Below, piece after piece: positions 1 to 9,173 of a stretch of 64,000 nt of DNA. The DNA comes from Spirosoma linguale DSM 74. Lineage in GTDB: Bacteria; Bacteroidota; Bacteroidia; Cytophagales; Spirosomataceae. The notes under the pieces are model-generated. The model was not told the origin of the DNA and did no database searches. It saw only the letters and a list, made by a program, of their open reading frames with translations. The stretch spans positions 1,536,001 through 1,600,000 of the forward strand of contig CP001769.1 in assembly GCA_000024525.1 (NCBI GenBank), read 5' to 3'. Position 1 is the first letter of the stretch; each line of letters opens with the position of its first letter. The position numbers and the translations under genes were made by a program.

Positions 1-819
1 CCGAAAAATCCGCAGTATAAAGAGAGCCTGAACGGTTTGTCGAATCTGGTTACTATACCAGGGAAAGAGACCGATTACCTGAGCGAAAAAAATGTACCTC
101 ATGGGCGGGTCGAGATTGTCTGGTACCCGTCGGCTTCATTGGGTATCACCCGCCGAATGCACGTGTACACCCCACCGGGTTATGAAAAATCCACGGCCAA
201 ACTACCCGTGTTGTACCTACTGCACGGCGGGGGCGATAACGATGCCAGCTGGATGACCGTGGGCCGGGCCAATTTCATTCTGGATAACCTGCTGGCTGAA
301 GGGAAGATGAAACCGATGCTGGTGGTCATGCCTGCGGGCCATACACCCACCCCCGGCATACACATGGGGGCTGGCCCGGAGCAGGACCCGTTTTGCATTG
401 ACTTTTTGGGAAGCGTGATGCCATTCATTGAGAAGCAATACCGCGTATCGACCCGGCGCGAAGACCGGGCTATTGCGGGCCTGTCAATGGGGGGCATTCA
501 GGTATTGAACATTGCCCTCTGGCATCCGGAAAAATTCAATTATGTAATTCCTCTGAGTACCGGCTACTTCCCGCCAGTAATTAAAGAACTGGAAGAGAAG
601 TACCAGGCTGTGTTGAAAAATCAGGAAATCAACCGGATCAACTTACTCTGGATTGCCATGGGCGGCCCAGCCGATATTGCCTATCAGAACAACAAGAACA
701 TGATGGCACTCTTCGATAAGAACCAGATAAAATACCAGTATGTCGAAGTGCCCGGCGGACACTCGTTCCTGGCGTGGCGCAATAACCTGCATACGTTTGC
801 CCCGTTACTGTTTCGCTAA
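1..819 (+). CDS. CE1-like secreted esterase, 5' end cut off
   Basis: The frame is open from base 1, so the gene starts outside the window; 272 codons are visible. It resembles the putative esterase family (feruloyl/acetyl-xylan esterases of CE1, esterase D). Seen: an oxyanion-hole type LLHGGG motif, the nucleophile elbow GLSMGG around base 478, and a GGHSF motif near the C terminus carrying the likely catalytic His. Family members hydrolyse ester decorations on plant polysaccharides, which fits the glycosidase genes that follow on the same strand. The TTG at 37 is an internal codon rather than a start, because upstream codons continue in frame. The exact ester substrate cannot be read from the sequence. 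Confidence 0.85.
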   Translation, partial: PKNPQYKESLNGLSNLVTIPGKETDYLSEKNVPHGRVEIVWYPSASLGITRRMHVYTPPGYEKSTAKLPVLYLLHGGGDNDASWMTVGRANFILDNLLAEGKMKPMLVVMPAGHTPTPGIHMGAGPEQDPFCIDFLGSVMPFIEKQYRVSTRREDRAIAGLSMGGIQVLNIALWHPEKFNYVIPLSTGYFPPVIKELEEKYQAVLKNQEINRINLLWIAMGGPADIAYQNNKNMMALFDKNQIKYQYVEVPGGHSFLAWRNNLHTFAPLLFR

Positions 820-884
820 CTACCTGCGATCAGGGGACTGCTCTTTAAAACCAGCTTTCGTATTTCCCGACTTGTACCCCCTTC

Positions 885-3800
885 ATGAAAAGACGCTCCT
901 TCCTTAAAAATAGCTCCACGGCTGGGTTGATGGCCATTATCACGCCAACCGGCATTCTGGACATTCGTAAAAAACAGCCTGCACAGCCAGCGGCCGTTGC
1001 CGAATCATTTGCCGATGCGTTCCTTAATCCGCCAGCCTCGGCACGGGCGCAGTGCTGGTGGCACTGGATGAACGGCAACGTCACCGCCGACGGGATCACC
1101 CGCGATCTCGAAGCCATGAAGCAGATCGGGCTGGGTGGGTTCCAGAACTTCGACGCCGGCACGGGTATTCCCAAAGGTCCCGTGGTGTATCTGAGTCCCG
1201 AATGGCTGGCGCTGAAAGAGCATACCATTAAGGAAGCGGAACGGCTCGGGCTGGAGTTTACCATGCATAACTGCCCCGGCTGGTCGTCGAGTGGCGGGCC
1301 GTGGATTACGCCCGAACTCGCTATGCAGCAGGTGACCTGGAGCGAAACGGTTATAACGGGTGGACAGGCCGTAAGCATCCCACTGGCTCAACCGCTCACC
1401 AACCTGAATTATTACCGGGATGTGGCGGTCATCGCGTATCCGTCGCTCCCCGGCGAAGTGTCGCTCCCGACCGTTGTTCAGCAGATTAGCGCGAATGGGG
1501 GCGGGGTGGTTTCTGCCGATGAACTGGCTGGAAGCAAAGGTGTGTCGATAGTTGGGGATGCCGACGATAAACCTGTTACACTACTTATTGAATTCAAACA
1601 GCCCTACGAAGCGCATTCCCTTGCGTTTTTGAGCAAACCCCTGGGTAAACCCCGGCCATCGGGTGGTTTTGGGGGCGGTCCGCAACTAACGCTTGAGGTG
1701 TCGGACGATGGACAGCAGTTTCGTAAACTAACGTCGATTGGCACCGGCCGGTCGTCGGAACTGTCGCTGAGTCTGGCGGAGTTCCCGGCTGCGAAAGCAA
1801 AGTTTTTTCGGATCACATCGCCCGGCGCACGTCAGTTTGCCCAGCTTCGGTTTTCGGGAGCCGCGCGGCTGGCCGACTGGCGAAAGAAAGCCAACAGTGC
1901 CTTTGGCGTGATGGGCGTTACGCCCGACCAGGACGGCAGCAGCAAAGCCGCGATCAAGCTGGATTCACTTGTTGACCTGACCCGGTTCGTGAAAGACGGG
2001 ATACTAACCTGGACGGCCCCTGCAGGCAACTGGACGGTACTACGGATGGGTTACACGCCTAACGGCGAGATGAACCGGTCGGCCCCCGATACGGGTGTGG
2101 GGCTGGAATGTGATAAATACAGTGCAGTCGCCATTGATTTCCATTTCAACAAAATGATGGAAAACCTGCTGCCAACGCTCGGCCCAATGGCGAAAAAAGG
2201 CCGCGTCGGGATGCTCATCGACAGTTACGAAGTGGGTATGCAGAACTGGACGGCACAGTTTCCGCAGGCGTTTCAGGCCCGCTCGGGTTATTCGCTCCTC
2301 AACTATCTTCCGGCATTTACCGGGCGCATCGTGGGCGATGTCGACACCACCGAGCGGTTCCTGTGGGATGTACGCCGAACCCAGGCCGACCTCATCGCTG
2401 ATAATTATTATGGCCGATTCCGCGAGTTGTGCCATAAAAATGGCATTACGGCCTATACCGAGCCTTACGACCGGGGGCCAATGGAAGAAATGCAGATCGG
2501 TGCCCGCGTCGACGTGAACATGGGTGAATTTTGGAATGGTCTTTCGGCCATCTTTCAGAACAACCTGACCATGCGCCGGACTACCAAACTGGCGGCTTCC
2601 ATCGCCCATATTAACGGGCATGCCGTTGGGGGAGGCACGCCAGATAATCCGCAAGTGGTGGGAGCGGAAGCCTTCACTGGCGAACCCGAATCGGCGCGCT
2701 GGCAGGAGTATCCTTTTGCCATGAAAGCCCTGGGCGACAAGATGTTTACGCAGGGACTGAACAAGATTATCTTTCACCGGTACGCGCACCAGCCCCACCC
2801 AACCGCCGTGCCGGGCATGACGATGGGGCCGTGGGGCATTCACTTCGACCGGACAACGACCTGGTGGAATCAGGGACGGTCGTGGCTGGATTACATTGCC
2901 CGTTGCCAGAGCCTATTACAGCAGGGGCTGTTCGTGGCCGATCTGGCGTATTTCACCGGCGAAGACGGCAATCAGTACACGAAAGTAGAACCCCACGAGT
3001 TAACCCCAACCCCGCCGGAGGGTTACGATTACGACCTTATCAATGCCGAAACGATCATCAAACGAGCCAGCGTATCCAACGGAAACCTGGCCCTGCCCGA
3101 CGGCATGAGCTACCGGGTGCTGGTGCTTCAGGATCATAAGGCGTTAAGTATTGAGCTGGTTCGGAAACTACGGGAGCTGGTCAATGGCGGACTTATTCTG
3201 GTCGGCTCCAAACCTGCAACGTCGCTGGGGTTACGGGCGAAAACGCAGGGGAATGATGAATTTCAACGACTGGTGGCCGAGATTTGGGGGGCTGATAACG
3301 TTACCGAAAATCGGTTGGGGAAAGGACGCGTTTTTCGGACGCAGCCAATGCAAACGGTGCTGTCGGCTCTCGCCATAAAACCTGATTTCGAGGTTACGTC
3401 CCGCTCCGGCGATGCGCCCGTTACGTACATTCACCGGCGCATCGGCAAGACGCAGGTGTACTTTCTGGCCAATCAGCGACGAACCCCCGAAGAACTGGTT
3501 TGCACCTTCCGCGTCGACGGTATGCAGCCCGAACTCTGGGATGCCGCAACGGGTAAACAGACACCATTGACGCTCTATTCCGCTGCAAATGGGCAAACGC
3601 AGGTGCCCGTTCAGCTCGATCCGGCGGGTTCGGCCTTTATCGTGTTCCGCGCAGCAGCCAAACCAAAACAACTGCAATCGGTCAGCAACGGAAGCGGGGT
3701 TGTTCTGACGAATAAACCCTTTTCAGCCCCCGCCCGAAAATTATACAAAGACGTTTCGAACAACTTTACTATCAGTCTGTGGGCCAAGCCAGAGTTGAAC

Positions 3801-4973
3801 ATTATGCTGTCGACGAGTGGCTTTCTGGACACGGTAAAAAACTCCTGGACAGATTTTTACGCCCTGTATCCGCCCGCCGGAACGGACTTGTACGGGGAAG
3901 GGCACGCAGCCTGCGGATTGGCCATCGGGCGGAATGGCGTGGCTGTCTGGGAGCGTACGACCGGCAACCCTGTCTTTAAACTGGCGGCCCCAACGGAACT
4001 ATCCGGCTGGTCACACATTGCCCTTGTGTATTCTGATGGTATCCCGGCGGTGTATGTCAACGGCAAACTGATTCAGCGGGGAAAAGCCGCCGGAAGCATC
4101 GTTCACCCCGGTCTGGGACAAGCCTATCTGAGCGATGGTGCGTCATTCTACAACGGCGACCTGAGCGAACCGCAGTTGGTAGCAGGGGCCATAACCGAAG
4201 ACCGGATTCGTCAACTGGCCACCGAGCCTCGCCCGAAACCGGTAGATATGCCCGCTGTGCAGCTGGCTACGAATGGTATACCGGGCCTGCGTTTCTGGCA
4301 GAACGGCCGGTATACGCTGCAATACAGCGATGGTCGAAAAATGCCGGTAACGGTTTCCGGTATCGCTCAGCCGATGGAATTAACGGGGCCGTGGCAGGTC
4401 AGCTTCCCCCCCAATCTGGGTGCCCCGGCACAGATTACTCTTCCCAAACTAATGTCGCTCAGCAGCCATGAACAGGACGGGGTGAAGTACTTTTCGGGGA
4501 TAGCCAGTTACAGCAAATCGTTCACAGTAGCGCCCGGTTCGCTCGGAAAAGGCAAAAAACTCATGCTGGATCTGGGTCGAGTGGAAGTGCTGGCGGGTGT
4601 TCGGGTCAACGGCACCGAGCTGGGCGTGTTCTGGAAGCGTCCGTTTTTGGTCGATATTACCGACGCCGTAAAGCCCGGTGTTAATACGTTGGAAATTGCT
4701 GTAACCAACCTCTGGCCCAACCGCCTGATTGGGGACGAGCAATTGCCTGACCCCGATAAATTTACCCCCGGCGGTGGGGCCAATGGCATTGCCAGTCTGA
4801 ACAATGGAGCGATCGTGGAGCTACCCGCCTGGTACAAAGAAGGCAAACCCAAACCCGCCGACGGCCGGGTAACGTTCACCACCTGGAAGCACTACAAAAA
4901 AGATTCACCCCTACTGGATTCGGGCCTCATTGGTCCGGTAATGTTGAAAGTAGCCGAAGATGTAGCGATATAA
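885..4973 (+). CDS. GH106-like alpha-L-rhamnosidase with LamG domain
   Basis: A 1362-residue exported glycoside hydrolase. The N terminus has a twin-arginine type start (KRRSFLK followed by a hydrophobic stretch). The mature part opens with the WWHWMNGNV motif (residues 58-66) and the IGLGGFQNFD motif typical of GH106-like rhamnosidases, enzymes that release L-rhamnose from pectin-type polysaccharides. The central barrel region spans roughly residues 55-850. A concanavalin/LamG-like domain occupies about residues 945-1105, and a galactose-binding-like beta-sandwich about 1165-1355. LamG is an accessory domain that may bind glycan. The next gene follows after 25 bp from its likely ATG, so co-transcription is probable. 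Assignment to GH106 rests on motif recognition; a related unnamed family is possible. Confidence 0.82.
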   Translation: MKRRSFLKNSSTAGLMAIITPTGILDIRKKQPAQPAAVAESFADAFLNPPASARAQCWWHWMNGNVTADGITRDLEAMKQIGLGGFQNFDAGTGIPKGPVVYLSPEWLALKEHTIKEAERLGLEFTMHNCPGWSSSGGPWITPELAMQQVTWSETVITGGQAVSIPLAQPLTNLNYYRDVAVIAYPSLPGEVSLPTVVQQISANGGGVVSADELAGSKGVSIVGDADDKPVTLLIEFKQPYEAHSLAFLSKPLGKPRPSGGFGGGPQLTLEVSDDGQQFRKLTSIGTGRSSELSLSLAEFPAAKAKFFRITSPGARQFAQLRFSGAARLADWRKKANSAFGVMGVTPDQDGSSKAAIKLDSLVDLTRFVKDGILTWTAPAGNWTVLRMGYTPNGEMNRSAPDTGVGLECDKYSAVAIDFHFNKMMENLLPTLGPMAKKGRVGMLIDSYEVGMQNWTAQFPQAFQARSGYSLLNYLPAFTGRIVGDVDTTERFLWDVRRTQADLIADNYYGRFRELCHKNGITAYTEPYDRGPMEEMQIGARVDVNMGEFWNGLSAIFQNNLTMRRTTKLAASIAHINGHAVGGGTPDNPQVVGAEAFTGEPESARWQEYPFAMKALGDKMFTQGLNKIIFHRYAHQPHPTAVPGMTMGPWGIHFDRTTTWWNQGRSWLDYIARCQSLLQQGLFVADLAYFTGEDGNQYTKVEPHELTPTPPEGYDYDLINAETIIKRASVSNGNLALPDGMSYRVLVLQDHKALSIELVRKLRELVNGGLILVGSKPATSLGLRAKTQGNDEFQRLVAEIWGADNVTENRLGKGRVFRTQPMQTVLSALAIKPDFEVTSRSGDAPVTYIHRRIGKTQVYFLANQRRTPEELVCTFRVDGMQPELWDAATGKQTPLTLYSAANGQTQVPVQLDPAGSAFIVFRAAAKPKQLQSVSNGSGVVLTNKPFSAPARKLYKDVSNNFTISLWAKPELNIMLSTSGFLDTVKNSWTDFYALYPPAGTDLYGEGHAACGLAIGRNGVAVWERTTGNPVFKLAAPTELSGWSHIALVYSDGIPAVYVNGKLIQRGKAAGSIVHPGLGQAYLSDGASFYNGDLSEPQLVAGAITEDRIRQLATEPRPKPVDMPAVQLATNGIPGLRFWQNGRYTLQYSDGRKMPVTVSGIAQPMELTGPWQVSFPPNLGAPAQITLPKLMSLSSHEQDGVKYFSGIASYSKSFTVAPGSLGKGKKLMLDLGRVEVLAGVRVNGTELGVFWKRPFLVDITDAVKPGVNTLEIAVTNLWPNRLIGDEQLPDPDKFTPGGGANGIASLNNGAIVELPAWYKEGKPKPADGRVTFTTWKHYKKDSPLLDSGLIGPVMLKVAEDVAI

Positions 4974-4998
4974 ATTGATTAAAGCCAACCAACTAACT

Positions 4999-7338
4999 AT
5001 GAGAAAAAAGAGAATCAGTATCGGTTTACTCAGCCTGCTTACGGCATCCGTCACCTTCGGGCAGAACTGGACAGAGAGCAAGACGGGCAACTGGGTGAAA
5101 GTGACGAATAAGGGTGGTCAAACGCTGGGTTACTCGCTCGCATCGGGTGTGAAGCTGCTATCCGACAAAGGGTTAGCGTTCAAAGATTTAAACAAAAACG
5201 GGAAGCTGGATAAATACGAAGACTGGCGTTTGCCGGTCGAGGTGCGGGCGAAAGATCTGGCTTCCAAACTCAGCGTCGAACAGATTGCCGGGTTGATGCT
5301 CTACAGCAAACACCAGCCGATTCCGGCTGCGGCTGGCGGACCGTTTGCGGGCACGTACAACGGTAAAATCTTCGCGCAGAGCGGAGCCAATGTGTCAGAT
5401 CTGTCGGATCAGCAACGGGAGTTTCTGACGAAAGATAACCTCCGGCACGTTCTCATTACTTCGGTTCAAAGTCCGGAAGCGGCTGCGGCCTGGAACAACA
5501 ATGCCCAGGCATTAGTGGAAGGGCTGGGCGTGGGTATTCCTATAAACAGCAGCTCCGATCCGCGTCACGGTACTCGTGCCGATGCGGAATTCAACGCCGG
5601 AGCGGGCGGGACCATTTCCATGTGGCCCGGCTCGCTGGGTCTGGCCGCTACGTTCAGTCCTGAACTGGTGCAGAAATTTGGTCAGATTGCGGCTACGGAA
5701 TACCGGGCCTTAGGCATTGCCACGGCGCTTTCTCCACAAGTGGACCTCGCCACCGACCCCCGCTGGAACCGGGTGAGCGGCACATTTGGTGAAGACCCGA
5801 ATCTGGCAACGGACATGGCTCGTGCGTACATCGACGGTTTTCAAACCTCGACCGGAGCGAAGGAGATCACCGGCGGCTGGGGCTATGCCAGTGTCAACGC
5901 CATGGTGAAACACTGGCCGGGTGGCGGCTCGGGCGAAGGTGGGCGTGATGCGCACTACGGGTACGGCAAATACGCGGTTTATCCCGGTAACAATTTTCAG
6001 ACCCACTTCATGCCTTTCCTCAATGGCGCCTTCAAACTGAAAGGGAAAACGGGCATGGCGTCGGCCGTGATGCCATATTACACCATCTCGTACAACCAGG
6101 ACAAAAAGTACGGCGAAAACGTGGGCAACAGCTACAATAAATACATCATCAATGACCTGTTGCGGACGAAATACAAGTACGACGGTGTGGTTTGCACCGA
6201 CTGGCTAATCACCGCCAATGAAACCGCTGTCGATGTGTTCCTGACGGGTAAGTCGTGGGGTGTCGAAAAATTGTCTGTTGCCGAGCGGCATTACAAAATT
6301 CTGATGAACGGCGTTGATCAGTTTGGTGGTAACAACGAAGCCAAACCCGTCACGGATGCCTACCAAATGGGCGTTAAAGAGCATGGCGAAGCGTTCATGC
6401 GCGCCCGGTTTGAGCAGTCGGCAGTGCGGTTGCTGAAGAACATTTTCCGCGTTGGGCTCTTCGAAAATCCGTATCTCGACCCGCAGGTGTCGCAGAAAAC
6501 CGTGGGTACACCCGAGTTCATGAAAGCCGGGTATCAGGCACAGCTGGAATCGGTGGTGATGCTCAAGAACAAGGCCAAGACGCTGCCCCTCACCAAAGGC
6601 AAGACGGTTTACATTCCCAAGCGGTTCACGCCAGCGGGCCGTAACTTCCTGGGTATGCAAACGCCCGAAAAACTGGATTATCCGGTCAATCTGGCGGTCA
6701 TCAAAAAATACTTTACCGTGACCGACAACCCCGCCGAAGCCGATTACGCGCTGGTCTTTATCCAAAGCCCCGATTCGGGGGGCGGGTACAGTTCTGAACA
6801 AGCAAAAGCGGGCGGAACGGGCTATGTTCCGGTGAGTTTGCAGTACGGCGACTATACCGCTCAGGGCACCCGCGACCCAAGTATTGCGGGTGGTGACCCG
6901 ATGGAGAAGTTCACGAACCGGACGTACACTGGCAAAACGGCCAAAACCATCAACAGCAGCGACCTGACGATGGTTACCGAAACCTATGCCAAAATGAACG
7001 GCAAGCCGGTAATTGTGGCCCTTCAGGTAGCCAATCCAACAGTGGCAAAAGAGTTCGAAGCGCAATCGAGTGCTATTCTAGCGCATTTTGGTGTGCAGGA
7101 TCAGGCCTTGCTGGAGATCATGACGGGCGCGCATGAGCCATCGGCTCTGTTACCGATGCAGTTCCCCGCCGACATGAAAACGGTGGAAGCGCAGGCCGAA
7201 GACGTTCCCCGCGACATGGCTGCTTACAAAGATTCTGAAGGGAACACCTACGATTTCGGCTTCGGCCTGAACTGGAAAGGCGTCATTCAGGATGCCCGCA
7301 CGGCTAGGTACAAAAAGCCCGTTTTGAGTATGAAATAG
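4999..7338 (+). CDS. GH3 family beta-glycosidase
   Basis: A 779-residue glycoside hydrolase family 3 protein. I chose the ATG at 4999 over a TTG eight codons upstream because it begins a clean signal peptide (basic MRKKR, hydrophobic core, cleavage after TFG-Q). The N-terminal barrel has the GH3 segment SPQVDLATDPRWNR with GTFGEDP; the nucleophile is Asp401 in VCTDW. The alpha/beta sandwich domain begins near residue 525 (SVVMLKNKAKTLPL). GH3 enzymes remove terminal beta-linked glucose, xylose or similar sugars. A periplasmic or surface location with the preceding esterase and rhamnosidase-like enzyme suggests stepwise trimming of one plant polysaccharide. Specificity is not readable. Confidence 0.9.
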   Translation: MRKKRISIGLLSLLTASVTFGQNWTESKTGNWVKVTNKGGQTLGYSLASGVKLLSDKGLAFKDLNKNGKLDKYEDWRLPVEVRAKDLASKLSVEQIAGLMLYSKHQPIPAAAGGPFAGTYNGKIFAQSGANVSDLSDQQREFLTKDNLRHVLITSVQSPEAAAAWNNNAQALVEGLGVGIPINSSSDPRHGTRADAEFNAGAGGTISMWPGSLGLAATFSPELVQKFGQIAATEYRALGIATALSPQVDLATDPRWNRVSGTFGEDPNLATDMARAYIDGFQTSTGAKEITGGWGYASVNAMVKHWPGGGSGEGGRDAHYGYGKYAVYPGNNFQTHFMPFLNGAFKLKGKTGMASAVMPYYTISYNQDKKYGENVGNSYNKYIINDLLRTKYKYDGVVCTDWLITANETAVDVFLTGKSWGVEKLSVAERHYKILMNGVDQFGGNNEAKPVTDAYQMGVKEHGEAFMRARFEQSAVRLLKNIFRVGLFENPYLDPQVSQKTVGTPEFMKAGYQAQLESVVMLKNKAKTLPLTKGKTVYIPKRFTPAGRNFLGMQTPEKLDYPVNLAVIKKYFTVTDNPAEADYALVFIQSPDSGGGYSSEQAKAGGTGYVPVSLQYGDYTAQGTRDPSIAGGDPMEKFTNRTYTGKTAKTINSSDLTMVTETYAKMNGKPVIVALQVANPTVAKEFEAQSSAILAHFGVQDQALLEIMTGAHEPSALLPMQFPADMKTVEAQAEDVPRDMAAYKDSEGNTYDFGFGLNWKGVIQDARTARYKKPVLSMK

Positions 7339-7783
7339 GGTATGCATGTACGGTCAGGTTCTTCAACCTGACCAGCGAGGTTTCTTAAAACCTCGTTAAT
7401 GAGTGATATGAAGTTTTATAAACCAGAAATGGCGGGCTCGAAAGCCCGCCATTCTGGTTTATAAAACTTTGTTTCTTTGAAAGAATACCTTGGGACGCTC
7501 GGCATATTCACAGACTATGCCCAACACCGTGACGTATCCCTGATGATCAAGGTGCTACCTCTGGAAAGATTTCTAGCCTAAGGCGCAACACAGTAACCAG
7601 AGCTGATACTCTACTTTTATGACGGTAATTATTCATGAAGGGGGCTAAACCTTCTAGTATGAGGTTAATATCCCTTACTTATTGGATAATTATTGCTAGT
7701 ATCCTTATTCGTAAATACTTTTCCTTTGTATTGTTCAATACATGAGGTTGGCGTAAAACCGACCTTATTCCCGTACTACCCGT
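7339..7783. other. Intergenic gap with hairpin array
   Basis: This 445-bp gap holds the three-hairpin array at 7352-7469. The remaining 314 bp before the permease gene is AT-rich and contains no convincing open frame. It probably includes the permease promoter, but I could not pick a clear Bacteroidota -33/-7 pair. Confidence 0.6.
7352..7469. repeat. Array of three consecutive hairpins
   Basis: Three inverted repeats follow each other. 7352-7373 is a perfect 9-bp stem with a 4-nt loop. 7376-7395 is a perfect 8-bp stem with a 4-nt loop. 7411-7469 is a 27-bp stem with one bulged A and a 4-nt loop. It lies just downstream of the GH3 stop. The array may act as a terminator or RNA-stabilising element, or be a palindromic repeat; there is no T tract directly after it. 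Confidence 0.8.
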
Positions 7784-9037
7784 ATGTCTGATCGTAAGAC
7801 CCGCCTTGCTATAATCCTGATCACATCCCTGTTTTTTCTATGGGGGTTTGCGCTTAACCTGAACCCGATTCTGATTCCACATTTGAAGAAAGCCTGTCAG
7901 CTAAGCGATCTGCAATCGGCCCTGATCGACTCGGCCTCATACATCGCTTATTTTCTGATGGCGCTGCCTGCGGGCCTTTTCATGAAACGGTACGGCTACA
8001 AATCCGGGATTACGCTCGGTCTGTTGCTTTTTGCTTTTGGCACTTTTCTCTTTTACCCGGCAGCCGAACAACGGATGTTCGGTTTTTTTCTGGTAGCCCT
8101 GTTCATTATTGCCAGTGGACTCACGTTGCTGGAAACGGCCGCTAACCCGTACATTACGGTACTGGGCGATAGCGACACCGCTACCCAACGGCTGAACTTT
8201 GCCCAATCGTTCAACGGACTGGCGGCTTTTCTGGCGCCACTTATGGGCGGCACGTTTATCCTGTCGGGCAAAAACCTGACGGAGCAGGAGCAAACGGCTA
8301 TGACGCCGGGGCAACTCGACGCGTATCTGAGCGAAGAAGCCGCATCGGTCGAAGTGCCTTTCCTGATCATTGGCATTGTGGTGTTAATCGTCGCTATTGT
8401 CCTCTGGCGTACCCCATTGCCGGATATTATCGACGAAGAGGACACGCCGGAGCAGGCAACAGGGTCGATTCTGGGCGAGAAAAATCTCATCCTTGGCGTT
8501 GTCGCGCAGTTTTTTTATGTGGGTGCTCAGGTGTGTATCAGTAGCTTCTTTATCCGGTTCTCCGATAAGGTAGCGGGTGTCGATGAGAAAACGGCGGCCC
8601 TCTATTTGTCCGGGTCATTACTGGCCTTTATGGTGGGTCGTTTCTTTGGCACGTATCTGATGCGCTTCATCGCGCCACCCCGTCTGCTGGCTATTTACAG
8701 CATCATCAATGTAATTCTGCTGGCGTTCGCCATTGTCACGGAGGGCATGGTGCCGATTTATGCACTGGTAGGTGTCGAGTTCTTCATGTCCATCATGTTC
8801 CCCACCATTTTCGCACTGAGTATCCGGGGACTGGGGTCGAAAACGAAAATCGGGTCGTCGCTGGTCATCATGGCTATTGTTGGCGGGGCTGTTTTCCCGG
8901 TTATCATGGGCCGTATTTCGGACCTGACCACCATTCAGATTGCTTATGTCGTACCGGCCCTCTGCTTCCTGGTCGTTTTCTATTTCGCCTTAAAAAATAG
9001 TACGGTAACAAATGTGAAACTGGCCGTATCGCATTGA
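7784..9037 (+). CDS. FucP-like sugar:proton symporter (MFS)
   Basis: A 417-residue inner-membrane permease of the major facilitator superfamily, FucP/glucose-galactose subgroup. Twelve hydrophobic segments are apparent. Family motifs include FFLWGFALNLNPILIPHLK in helix 1 (the FucP-type FLWG...N...L signature) and LLETAANPYITVLG in the fourth helix region. FucP relatives import L-fucose, other hexoses or N-acetylglucosamine with protons. Placed after the rhamnosidase-like and GH3 genes, it probably imports the monosaccharide they release, but rhamnose uptake is only an inference. The long gap before it (445 bp) suggests its own promoter. A 39-bp-arm palindrome follows the stop. Confidence 0.88.
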   Translation: MSDRKTRLAIILITSLFFLWGFALNLNPILIPHLKKACQLSDLQSALIDSASYIAYFLMALPAGLFMKRYGYKSGITLGLLLFAFGTFLFYPAAEQRMFGFFLVALFIIASGLTLLETAANPYITVLGDSDTATQRLNFAQSFNGLAAFLAPLMGGTFILSGKNLTEQEQTAMTPGQLDAYLSEEAASVEVPFLIIGIVVLIVAIVLWRTPLPDIIDEEDTPEQATGSILGEKNLILGVVAQFFYVGAQVCISSFFIRFSDKVAGVDEKTAALYLSGSLLAFMVGRFFGTYLMRFIAPPRLLAIYSIINVILLAFAIVTEGMVPIYALVGVEFFMSIMFPTIFALSIRGLGSKTKIGSSLVIMAIVGGAVFPVIMGRISDLTTIQIAYVVPALCFLVVFYFALKNSTVTNVKLAVSH

Positions 9038-9046
9038 TAAAGAGTG

Positions 9047-9147
9047 AACCACCCCCAACCCCCACCTTGAAAAAAGGTGGGGGCTAAAACAAGGATACCC
9101 CGTTACAAAGCCCCCACCTTTTTTCAAGGTGGGGGTTGGGGGTGGTT
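9047..9147. repeat. Long nested palindrome
   Basis: A perfect 39-bp inverted repeat (9047-9085 and 9109-9147) separated by 23 nt. Each arm is itself palindromic: a C-rich block (cccccacctt) is followed a few bases later by its reverse complement (aaggtggggg). In RNA it could therefore fold as one long hairpin or as two separate ones. It fills the gap between the permease and the dehydrogenase gene and ends 26 bp before the dehydrogenase ATG. It may terminate permease transcription or be a dispersed genomic repeat. Confidence 0.85.
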
Positions 9148-9173
9148 GGTTGTATAAAATAGTTAAACCTGTT

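Noticed and set aside
2040..2843. Long antisense open frame (267 codons) inside the GH106-like gene
   Set aside because: It lies wholly opposite a clear family member and is rich in Arg/His/Pro as expected for a shadow frame in GC-rich coding DNA.
6205..7065. Antisense open frame (286 codons) inside the GH3 gene
   Set aside because: Shadow of the GH3 coding frame; no domain or start context.
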